Shown here piece after piece: positions 1-10,677 of a DNA stretch of 64,000 nt. Numbering within the stretch: the first letter of the stretch is position 1; each line of letters opens with the position of its first letter. The translations under genes were made by a program, and so were the position numbers. The notes beneath the pieces were generated by a model, which was given only the letters and a program-made list of their open reading frames with translations, had not been told where the DNA came from and ran no database searches. Source of the stretch: Rhopalosiphum padi. Its lineage: Eukaryota; Arthropoda; Insecta; Hemiptera; Aphididae. Location: positions 58,751,858 to 58,815,857 of the forward strand of contig NC_083598.1 of the NCBI RefSeq assembly GCF_020882245.1, read 5' to 3'.

Positions 1-2175
1 TGCCAATGTAATTTATGTATTTATTATTATTATTTTAGTATAATTATTAATATACAATAGACATTTTTGATTTATAGTTTTATTTTAATAAATTTAAAAC
101 AACATTATTGTTTAGTTTATACTGACCTAATAGTCACTGATTATTTAATGGACAGGTTATTTATTGAATTTATGAAAAGATAGTTTATAACATTACATTT
201 TTAGTCTTATGGACTATAACTTTATTAGGTATATTATTCATGAATTAAAATAAAAACAAAAATTTTAGCCTTTGGGGCCTTTGAATTGCTTCGATTATAT
301 ATTATTATTTATTGATACATATTTTTAAATTTGCTATTGATAATGCACTTAATATTTCTTCTTTATTTGAATCCTGTAATTACAATTATTAACCCATAAT
401 AATTAAAATAATAATATATTATTGAATCAGTCGTGAGTTTAGAACAGCTTTGTAGAATTTCTAATGATTAGGTATCCACACATAATTTGAGACAAACAAA
501 TTGTATTTTCTCTATATTACTATATTTTCTTTTGATTTTTGTTACCTGTACAAGTAGCATCAGACGCTCGACAATTCGACATCTATAATTCAGCAAGGCT
601 GCAGGTACACATTATTGTCAGTACGACAGTGTGAGTGTATGACAGACGGTACAGTACCTATGATAACAGATAAGATTATATAATTTGTCGTATGATCGTA
701 ATTCATACTGCAAATTGCAGAACTATAGTGGCGTCTTATTATTACCGTAATTATTATATTTTTTATTTGACGGCAGTTGATTTACGATAGTGTTATATTT
801 TTAGATATTTTGGTTTTTATTTCAACGAGCGGGAAAAGTAGGGAAACAAGCAAGATTCAATTTTATTATTTTTTTTAAATAAAAATAATATTTATTTAAA
901 CCCAATATTGGTAAATGAATAAAATCATTTTGATCCCTACGTTATCGAATTCGACTAAGAATTAAATTATTTAAATTACTATTGAGAATTGAGAATCTCA
1001 ATAAAATATGCGAACAAAAATAATACAAGTGTTACGACTTACGACCAACTTTTTATAACTAAAATGGTAATTTATTACTATCCTCTATAGTGGAAAAACA
1101 TGATAATGATTAAATATAGATATTAGATTATGGTACACAGTACACGTTTTAATTTATTAAGAAAATGAACCATGGGTAACACCTAAAAATTTGTCCATAC
1201 TGTTCCTTTGAAAAATTTAAAAGGATTAAGAAATACCAAATATGATATATATTATATATTATGGGGAACAGAAAAAAATACAAATTGAAATATTTTAATT
1301 AAAACTGTAGGTAAACTTTAAGCCTTTAACTTAATATTTTGAGCTAAAGCTTTTAAAAATTCTTCAAGTGACCTACTGCACTATACTGTATTAATATTGT
1401 ACTATACAAGAGATCACCGTATTTAATTTTATTATCACGCTCTAACCGCCTATAATTTATATATGTAAATCCCGTAGGTAAAAACTGAAAACCAAAAATT
1501 ATCATTTTTATTAACTTCATCATTGTTTTATCTACGACTTTCCACATCAACCTAAGTTAGGTTATACTTAGGTTATCTAACGTTTATTAGGTAGAAACTA
1601 TAAGTCTATAAAATGTATAATATTAAGTAAATAGTAGATTTTATCATTTTATTTTTGGTATTTTACACCAAACTACATATTATACAGAGTGATTATAAAA
1701 GCTTATTATATCATAAAATATTATATAGAGTGATTACCTATATAAGTTTTATTTAAAATTTTCTAATTTGTACTTTTTTTCTTTGAGACTTTCTGAGACT
1801 TTTTTCCTAGCATCATAATATGGTTTATACCCATAAGATTTGAAGAAAAATTTACAATCGGTATTTTTTTAGTACAATATTTAAATGTGATGGTCATTTA
1901 AACGATGGTGAGGGCTATAATACGATTGAGAACGTTCGACCTTTTTTTAGCGTACGATTGAGAACGTTCGAAATGGAACAATGAAATAACCGCTGATGAG
2001 ATTTTAATAAAACAAGATATCAAAAACATAGGTACATATTATATATTAAGTACCTACTAACTATTAAGGCCTGTTTTATCGGACACCAAATTAGGTACTT
2101 CTAACTTGTTGCATAAAATACTACCTACTTATGCTATAAATATATCCTATAGGGTCTATACTCTATAGTATAGAC
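1..2175. other. Intergenic AT-rich DNA, no gene seen
   Basis: No open frame here looks like protein and no splice-bounded exon was convincing. A stretch around 545-660 is less AT-rich than its surroundings and ends in a GCTGCAG|GTAC donor-like site, so an untranslated exon is possible but unsupported. Around 1920-1972 the 19-base word TACGATTGAGAACGTTCGA occurs twice, 33 bases apart. Otherwise nothing is seen. Confidence 0.6.
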
Positions 2176-2374
2176 CAGGGATAGGCTACTGAAAGTTATT
2201 AGAGGGCCAATTTTTAGAAAATTAAAATTTAGAGCGCCAGACTATAGAGAGCAAAAAAAAGGTCATTCAAAATACCTATGCATTGTAATTTAGCATAGAG
2301 TATCGACGATTAACTTGGAAATTGTATGATGTAATTTGAAAATGTAGCGCGCGCCGCTAGTTGCCCACCCCTAA
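2176..2374. mobile_element. Short hAT-like non-autonomous element
   Basis: The left end reads CAGGGATAGGCTACTGA. The reverse complement of the right end reads TTAGGGGTGGGCAACTAG. These are imperfect inverted repeats of the CAGGGRTRGGC type common in hAT elements. The flanks GTATAGAC (2168-2175) and CTATAGAC (2375-2382) match at 7 of 8 bases, the TSD length expected for hAT. The element is about 199 bp and non-coding. The exact right end is uncertain by one or two bases. Confidence 0.65.
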
Positions 2375-2489
2375 CTATAGACTATAAATTGGGTAATTTG
2401 GTAGTTTTAAGACATTTCTTAATTTTTAGTCAAAGTATTCATTTATTTTTTGTTTAGTCGATCTGTACAACTACAACATGATCCTTCGA

Positions 2490-3190
2490 AGGTGTTACCT
2501 CATTAAATTAATTAAAAAGTAATGAATAAAGAAAATCAATGTATTACTGTGGTACATAGATGAGAGCATTTTCAAAGTATACGTGTATACGGAAAATCAA
2601 GGTCATCTCAATATTTATTTTAGTGGATAGTACGTAACGGAAAAATGCTACAATAGCTACGCTTATAAATTTTATGTGATGTGAGCGGAAATAGTAGCGA
2701 TATTGTACTGCCTGTACTGGTGATGATGCGCAAGTAAATTGCTACAAATCGATGATCACCGCATTACTCGTCCGCTGGGATTGCAAGACGTAAAAGAGCC
2801 GATCACCAAACAGATACTGATACCCAATATCACCCATCACCCGCGTCTGTATCCGGTCACCACTGATGTCGTAGACCTGCAAGATACCCGGAAACTCCTG
2901 GATCGGTACCAAGATTTATAGTAATACCCATTATCTATATGACTATATAAACCTTGGAACGGCCCGCGGTACTCGGAAACTGCTGAATCGACACTATACT
3001 GACGTTTTCAGTCACCAGCTTCAGTCAATCACAGTCAGCACTACAGCCCTGCTGGGCTGCTGTACCTACCGATATGCAATAGCTTTCATACCGCGGTACC
3101 GCTTATAGCCGTGGCCCGTGGCCTTGATATATTACTTATATATTAATTGGTTTTTCTCGGCAGTTATACGGATCTGTATCCAAACGTAAA
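2490..3190 (+). repeat. Repeat A, copy 1 (direct repeat of 9440-10240)
   Basis: A relatively GC-rich block that reappears, diverged and with indels, about 6.95 kb downstream in the same orientation. Shared landmarks include GATGAGAGCATTTTCAAAGT, GGAAAAATGCTACAA, CTACGCTTATAAATTTTATG, TGGTGATGATGCGC, AAATTGCTACAAATCGATG and CAGTCAGCACTAC. Similarity fades near an AAACGTA word at about 3190. No coding frame is conserved between the copies. The pair could be the long terminal repeats of a decayed non-coding retrotransposon; that is inference. Confidence 0.75.
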
Positions 3191-3744
3191 TTGTTTTACG
3201 TCTCTCTGTATCCCAACATTATTATTTTTTACACTCTTCTGTCTTCTCATCAGCAGCAACGTTTGTCTAAATCACTGCAAATTCCACGTTTAATCATATA
3301 TTTTATATTTTTTGATATTACCGTGCGTATGTAGTATGTGTAATGCTATATCGTTTACCTGATAAATTAATAAATATAAATACATTTATCACTTTTATGG
3401 ATTATTATGCTTCAAAGTGTACCTACTAATATTTAAGACCAGTTTCTATTTTTAAATCATCATCAGTTACATAAGATTAAATATTTAATCATTTTTAATA
3501 AATTAATTTTATATTTTATGATACTAACTACTATTAATATAAAGTATTATTTAAGATAGAGAGAACAAAGTCTTTTTTTTACTGTAATCGACTACCGACT
3601 TCGCGTAAGGCTGTTAATAAAATCTCTTACTACCTACATATAGCCATCGAATATCGGTCATTTTTGGCGGTGATTTAAACATTGATCTATATATTTTTAT
3701 GATCTACTCGTGACCAAGAATTTATACGGTTTTTGAATTTATAG

Positions 3745-4204
3745 CAGGGCTTTGCACCCGAACGTAACCCGAATAAATTGCAAAACCCAAACTCGTATTA
3801 TACAACACCCAATTAAAAAATTAACACTCAAATTAACCAAAAACCAGAATTAATGTTTGGGTTAACTCGAAACCTGAATTATTATTAAATATAAAAAAAT
3901 GAGTGCTATATCAGTGAAAAATGACTGATTAATGGTAAGTTTATATATATTTTTATTATGTTTGCTTTAAAAATAAAATAAAATTATTACATCAAATTTA
4001 TAGAAAATTTCATGTTAATTGATATAAAACTTGGGTACTTTAACACCCAAATTAACCGTAATTTAACCGTTACATTAATATTTATTATTTACCCGTAACC
4101 AGAAAAGTTTGTTAACCTGAAACACCCGAATCGAATTCTATAACCGAATTTTTTTTAACACCTAAAACCCAAAACCCGAAAAATGATTCCGATGCAAAGC
4201 CTTG
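3745..4204. mobile_element. hAT-like non-autonomous element, 460 bp
   Basis: The left terminus is CAGGGCTTTGCACCCGAA. The right terminus, reverse-complemented, is CAAGGCTTTGCATCGGAA. The flanks ATTTATAG (3737-3744) and ATTTGTAG (4205-4212) match at 7 of 8, a hAT-sized TSD. The inside is rich in short ACCCGAA, AACCCAAA and AACCCGAA words on both sides of an AT-rich core, so the ends look built from degenerate subterminal repeats. No coding sequence remains. Confidence 0.8.
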
Positions 4205-4212
4205 ATTTGTAG

Positions 4213-5429
4213 TATAAACCAGGTCTATAACAGTAGCGTACCTATGGGAGGGGGGATTTCCCCTAATATACCGTACAACACTACAATAATTGTGTGACGT
4301 GTGTTGTAATGTTTTTAGTGTTTTCAATGTGTTTATAATTATTTTTTAAATATTTTTAAAATCGAACGAGTTTATTTTTTGATAATCGCAATTATAATTG
4401 TTTTAAAATGTAGGGCGACGTTCTAGCCTATATTTGTAACTGTATCGTAAATAAAACAACGTAAAATTAGTTTTTACGAAAAAATCATCTAAAATTGACG
4501 TGGCTTCGTGGGCTATATAAAAAAGAATATTTTGCGTTTTATTGCGCGTATATTATTTCGTCAACATAGGTACCTGACAAGTGACAATACAAGTGAAGTT
4601 TCGAAATTGAAATACAATAACTCATTCACCGCAAAAACTTATATACAGGGATTTTTCAAAAACACGGTTTATCCGAGGCCTGTACCTAGTGGTAAGTTTT
4701 TAGATAATATCTACTTACAGCAGTTATAATTATTTTAAAAGGTAGGGCGGCGTTCCGTTCAACGTATTAGCCCTGCAAGGATCGGAAATCTACGGCTCTT
4801 TCGATCTTAAGTTGCGGCTATCTAATAGGTCCATACGCAAAAATAATTATTATATTAACAAAAAAAAAAACAAATAAAACAAATAAAAAATATGTATATT
4901 ATTTTACATTAGGTACATATTTGTTGCTTTTAAAATATGAAATACCTGTACAAGCCATCATAATCAACTAAAATTAAAAGTGTGTACCTAACTTTCCAAA
5001 AATGCATGCAAAGCCAATGCTCCCATATAGTCCCATTGATGTAACGATATAATGGCTGTCTAATATTATTCAATAATTGCAGTATTATTTATTATTTTTT
5101 GTGGCTCTGTTATTAAACACGAAGTGATCGATAACAATATTATCATTATTGATATGATTATTTAGTATGGATTAAAGATGATACATCATGCGGTAGTTGA
5201 CGAATCGACGACGTACGTAAAATTGTGATTCTTATACAGCTGAAGCCGTCGGATAGGACGACAGCAATTCAGGGACGTGTGGGGAGGGGGGTACGAGAAA
5301 GAGGAGGTTCGGTGTCTGGCGATAAGTCAACAACGCACGTTTTCCGCCATCCCGCGGTGTGACGAGTTCGCGGTTGTCGCACACTCGCACGTTCGGTTAT
5401 AGACGCGTTAAACCCGTTCTGGCGGCCAG
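4213..5429. other. Intergenic, with a short repeat (C) shared with 8311-8380
   Basis: No gene seen. Positions 4692-4770 and 8311-8380 share a direct repeat (TTTTTAGATAA, then TATAATTATTTTAAAAGGTA and CGTTCCGTTCAACG). A third, shorter relative lies at 4391-4425. The rest is AT-rich up to about 5200, where base composition changes toward the GC-rich block. The minus-strand frame at 5269-5553 is open but resembles nothing I know and is Arg/Pro-rich, as expected for a chance frame in GC-richer DNA. Confidence 0.6.
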
Positions 5430-6590
5430 TTGGACGGCACCCGTTCTTTGCGATCCCACAGTTCGTCGACGGCGATTGCAACACACGGTAGCTAAAACGG
5501 TACCGAAGTGGACAACGATGCCGCCTTAACGGCACTAATAACACATGTACCAATCGTTACTAATTCATGAGAGCTCAACAATTAATCGTTAGATATAATG
5601 TAACAACGCGACTGACTGCTTCGTGGACACGAAACGTCATACAGATAACGGTATAGTTACAGCGAGATTGTACTGAATCATACGTACAAAGGTAACGTCA
5701 AAAGGTAGATAAATTTGCGGGCGGCGTAGAAGCCGGACAACAATGATAAAAACATTAAAAACGTACTAAAGCGTATGACGCGGAGTAGGTGGCCATGAAG
5801 CGGTGGCACTCTCAGACGCACGTCAAAAAAAACGTCGCAACAAGAGCGGAGGCTACAGACGATGGCAATCGGGGACGCATAAAAATAATCCAAATGGTAA
5901 ATGGTATTTTACGATCTTAAAAAAATGTCAAAAATACAATGTCGATGTCGGAAACATCTCAATAATGTATTGTAAAAGTAAAAAAAAAATAAAACAAAAA
6001 CAAAACAAATATATCGTATGATATGCGGGATTACGATGTACGGGAACACACGACCAATGGTCATCATGTCTTTGAGTCCTGCAGTGACGACGTCTATAGT
6101 TGCGGTGGCACGACAGTCGACGGTACTGGACAAGATTTATATACACTCATTAGTCATTACTGTGGCTGTGGTGACTGGTGATGATATATTATATGTATGT
6201 ATTTTATACCAAAATACTGTGGTGACATTATTGACATGGCGCGTGTAACGGTTTACACCGAACACATTAATAATTTGCATCGGCATGCGTTCGGAATACT
6301 GTAATTACTAATTATACATATCTATCAGGCGCTTGTTTTCACCGGGCGGTATAGGCGTTAACCTATAGCAGGATTGCCGCTGACCGCCGCAACGCTGGTC
6401 TGTGAAAAACCTCCGCCGCCGTCGTTACTTGTCGCTATCACCGTAATATTCAGTTCTGTAGTCTGAGCGGTTTCGTTAATCGCGCTTTTACAGCTTTTAC
6501 CAAGCCGCCAGTCTTAGGGTGCGCAGTTTCACTTATACCGACATAAGTAGTATACGTATTGGCCGTATTGTAGCATTTTGTCCAAGCATT
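5430..6590 (+). repeat. Repeat B, copy 1 of a ~1.25-kb tandem duplication
   Basis: This block is repeated head to tail at 6675-7845. Shared landmarks in order: CGGTACCGAAGTGGACAACG, GATGCCGCCTTAACGGCAC, GTAACAACGCGACTGACTGC, TACAGCGAGATTGTAC, the run TATCGTATGATATGCGGGAT, a CCGCCGCCGTCG motif, TTTACAGCTTTTACCAAG and a final GCATTTT word. It is CpG-rich compared with its surroundings. Open frames in the two copies do not correspond, so it is treated as non-coding. Confidence 0.8.
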
Positions 6591-6674
6591 TAACACCTAA
6601 GTCTACAAAAAACCACTTTTTTGATAAAAAAACTCATATGCACGTCTTTAAGGTTCAGCCTTGAACGGCAACGT

Positions 6675-7845
6675 CGGCAACCCGCTCTTTACGACCACGC
6701 AGCCGCCCAACTGCGATTGCGACACGTTGGCAAATGCGGTACCGAAGTGGACAACGATGCCGCCTTAACGGCACCAATAGCATTTATGCCGATCGTTACT
6801 TATTCATTAGAGCTCGATAATTAATCGTTATGTAACAACGCGACTGACTGCTTCATGGACAAGAAACGTTATATACAGATAACGGTTTAGTTACAGCGAG
6901 ATTGTACAATGTACTGCATCGTACGTATACAAAGGTAACGCCAAACGGTAGAAAAATTGGCCGGCGGCGATGGAACAGCCGGCGAAGAAGCCGGACAGCA
7001 TGCAATGATGAAAATATTAAAAACGTACTTAAGTGTTTAACGTGGAGTAGGTTATTGCCACGAAGCGGTCGTGTCAAAATAAAAACATCACTGTGTACGA
7101 CATTTACGCATCGCTACACGGGCGGAGACTGCAGACGACAGTAATCGGGGACGCATAAAAATTATAAGGTGACCCAAAAAGCAGACGATCCAAATGGCAA
7201 ATGGTTTTTTACGATCGTTCAAAAATACAATGTCGGTGTCGGACTTGTCGGAGACATCTCAATGAGATATTGTAAAAGTAAAAAAAAATAAAAACAAATA
7301 TATCGTATGATATGCGGGATTACGATGTACGGGAACACACGATCAATGGTCATCGCGTATATCTTTGAGTCCTGCAGTGATGACAACGTCTTTAGTTGCG
7401 GTGGCACGACGGTACAGGACAAGATTTATATGTACTTATAGTGTGGCTGTGGTGACGCATATATGTGTTTTATATCGAAATACTGTAGTGACATTACAGT
7501 CATCGCGCGTGTAACGGTCTAAACCGAGCACATTAATTTGCATCGGAATCATGCGCTCGGAATACTATATACTGTATATACATATATCAATCAGGTGCTC
7601 GTCTCACCGCCGTCACCGCATGATAATTTGATTGTGATTGACCGCCGCAACGCAAAGTCCTGTGAAAAATATCCGCCGCCGTCGTAACGTGTCGCTATAT
7701 CACCGTATAATATAATATAGTACTGTAGTCGGAGCGGTGTCGTTAATCGCGCGTTTACAGCTTTTACCAAGTCTTAGGGTGGCCGAATAACATGCGCAAT
7801 TGACTTATACCGTGACATAAGTAGTTTACGTATTGCAGCATTTTC
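6675..7845 (+). repeat. Repeat B, copy 2 of a ~1.25-kb tandem duplication
   Basis: Second tandem copy of the 5430-6590 block. Landmark offsets range from about 1240 near the left end to about 1260 near the right end, so indels have accumulated since the duplication. The two B copies lie inside the pair of A repeats (2490-3190 and 9440-10240). No gene, RNA or known transposon family is recognised. Confidence 0.8.
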
Positions 7846-9439
7846 TCCGTGTGTCGTAGTCGTCCTGTCCGGCGACTTCAGATAACGGCAAAGGTTTTCG
7901 GTGTCGCGTACGACATTTTCGCAAACCTATAATGCTGCGGACCAAACGTTTGACGCTACTTCGCTCGGCGGAAAAATGTGGTCGGTTATATGGGGCACGT
8001 GGTCTAAAAGTTGCTCCGGATCCCAGATATCCTGCAAAACTGTACCTATGATAGATATGACTTATTAGGCTAGAGAACCGCCTCTTCTTCTATAATACCC
8101 GCACGACATTGTCGTCGGGCCCGTCCACAATAATCGGTGCAACGTGTTTTTGTAGTTCGCTATTGATGATTATATACGTATCGATGTTCACAGATTCGTT
8201 GACTACCATCGTTTTTGCTCTTGTAATAGTTGTAGTGTTAGACGTTTGAACTTTCAATTGCAAATGAAAAACAATTTGGTCATGAAATATAGTTTTTCGT
8301 GGCCTTTAACAGTTGATTTTTAGATAAACACTATTATAATTATTTTAAAAGGTAGGGAAACGTTCCGTTCAACGTTTTAGCTTATTATTACTGCCTCGCG
8401 AATATCCTTCACTCTTAAAAATACGTAAAATTGGTTATTATTTAAATCGTCAACAGTTAGCCATGACCCATAGGCCTAATAAAGAAAGAAAATTGACTTT
8501 TATTATGTTTTTATGTGCTTAAATGGTTTTGCTAACACACCTTGTCATGAATATTAAGTTTCGAAATGTCCTATGATACACATTTGGTGACGAGTGGCCA
8601 TTTTTACGGGTTTATTAATTTGAATTCAAGAATGAATCACATTATATACGAAAAACGATTTTGATCAGAGAAAGTCAGCCTATATCACTAAAAATTACAT
8701 ATCATATGAGCAAAGTTCGGGACTTAAAGCATTTTCATAGTTTTTTATTTACTCTAAAAAATAGTAGTGTGCGAAATAAATTAATTTCTCGATGCCATGA
8801 TATCCAATCTGAAATTTTGAATGTGCATATTTTATAGCGTTTTTTCTCTTCTTTTTTGCATATTTTAAAAAAATTTTCAACATAAACTATATCTACATAC
8901 TTCAACCGATCAGAAAAATAATGTGAAGCACTGAATTGGAAAAAAAATATTAATGCAATCGTTTATTCGTATTCCATATGTTTATATACACGTTATTATG
9001 ATTTTTTTTTAATTGGGAATTTAAGAGCTTATAAAAAAACTATTTGTATTAAATTCTCAAGCATTTCTACTCGACAAATAAAGATAACTCGACGCATTTA
9101 TAGAAAAAAATTGAAATTTTCTCATGCCTATGAATAACTCAAAATGAGCCAAATAATTTTAAAAATAGGTTCGTAAACATTAAAATCACTAAATGATTAA
9201 ATAAACATTTGGTGAACATTTCTAGTATCTAGGGTACGTCGTTTTTGAGTTAAATTATAAAAAATAAAATCGATTTTGTTGAATATTGTTTACACATATT
9301 TTGACCGTTTATTATGCACAAAGTATTTATTTGTTTAGTGAATGTTCTAATGAATTGAAAAATGTTTGAAGAGTGTTAGCCGTTAGGTTTTTTATTTCCA
9401 CCATAAAAAACAAAAACGTTATTGTCGAATATAATTATT
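7846..9439. other. Intergenic: tail of GC-rich block, then AT-rich repeat-like DNA
   Basis: Positions 7846-8240 keep the GC-richer character of the B units but do not clearly match either. Positions 8311-8380 hold the second copy of short repeat C. From 8480 to 9440 the DNA is AT-rich with long A and T runs, of the kind I associate with old dispersed non-coding repeats. No coding region is seen. Confidence 0.55.
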
Positions 9440-10240
9440 ATTGTGTACATTTAAATAAATTAAAACAATAATGAATATAAAGAAAATTTATCATAAATGA
9501 AAAAAAAAGAAAACTAATGTAGTACTGTGGTGCACAGATGAGAGCATTTTCAAAGTATACGGCAAATCAAGGTCATCTCGATATTTATTTAAGTGGATGG
9601 TACGGAACGGAAAAATGCTACAAGCTACGCTTATAAATTTTATGTGATGTGAACGGGAAATAGTAGCGATATATTGTACTGTCTGTAATCTGTATATACT
9701 GGTGATGATGCGCGAGTAAATTGCTACAAATCGATGATCACCGACCACCGTCACCATTACGAGAGGTGGTAATTAGCCGATCGCCAAACAGATACTGATA
9801 CCCTATATATATTCATCACCCCGTCATCCGCTTCTGCATGTATTTCCGATCACCGTCACCGCCGACGTCGTACACCTGCACGGCACCCGGAAACCGCTGG
9901 CTGCTGGTTCGGCAACAAGGTCCAATGTTTATGGATAATATTATCTGCAGTAAACCTTGGATCGGCCAACTACTAACACTTTTTAATCGCTATGACGCTA
10001 TCTCAGTCAGCACTACCGCATAGCTTAATTATCCGCGCTGTGCCAATATATATGCTGCGATAGCCTCCGTAACGCTATATCGTCTATCGCCACGCGGTGC
10101 GCGGGTTACCAGCGATCTTGATAATAATTATATATTATAATAATTATTAATTATTATATATTTATGTCAATTGGTTTTATTCGGCCTCGGCCACGTGAAA
10201 CGGACCTATAATAACGACGAGACACGGGCCAAAACGTACA
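9440..10240 (+). repeat. Repeat A, copy 2 (direct repeat of 2490-3190)
   Basis: Second copy of the A block, same orientation. It shares the GATGAGAGCATTTTCAAAGT, CTACGCTTATAAATTTTATG, GTGATGATGCGC and CTACAAATCGATGATCACCG words and ends near the same AAACGTA word. The 3' part carries an AT palindrome (about 10120-10160) absent from copy 1. Positions 10241-10668 between this repeat and the next element hold no recognisable gene. Confidence 0.75.
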
Positions 10241-10668
10241 GAAGAAAATTTGTAGAAATTATTTAATAATATTACCATCGAATACACGTGTTCGACGTTC
10301 GTGTGTTGTGGTCCGCGATAAATATTCGACATATTCCGTTTTCTGTTCAATAGTGTGAATAGTCACATGCCGGCGTGACAGACAATATGATATAGTAGTA
10401 TATTATTATACAACAGAATAACACAAATTACTTGTTTATGACGATAATAATAATAACATCATAATATAATGCAGTTGGAGAGTTGCGGTGATATAGTCGG
10501 AAAATAAGTTTAAAACGTCCGAAAATGCATAAATTTGACGAGAGAAAAAAAACAGAAAAAACTCCGACTATTTTGCCGAGCACCTTTGTACGCGCCGTGC
10601 GATACCTATCCACAGTACGTCAATGCACAATATTATACAATAATGATGTTTTTTTATTTTAGCACATA

Positions 10669-10677
10669 GTATACGCA
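10669..10677. repeat. Left 9-bp target-site duplication of the 9.1-kb element
   Basis: GTATACGCA sits immediately left of the terminal inverted repeat and is repeated exactly at 19773-19781 immediately right of the other end. Confidence 0.8.

Noticed and set aside
2739..2921. 60-codon plus-strand frame in repeat A copy 1
   Set aside because: The second copy of the repeat breaks the frame almost at once, so it is not conserved.
3745..4204. Telomere-like repeat array (ACCC words)
   Set aside because: Words are degenerate and inverted on the two sides, and hAT-type ends and a TSD explain the stretch better.
5269..5553. 94-codon minus-strand open frame, Arg/Pro-rich
   Set aside because: It sits at the edge of the GC-rich block where stop codons are rarer; it is not conserved in the second B copy and resembles no family I know.
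5678..7422. Several 65-80 codon frames on both strands in the B repeats
   Set aside because: They do not correspond between the two copies of the repeat, as real coding sequence would.
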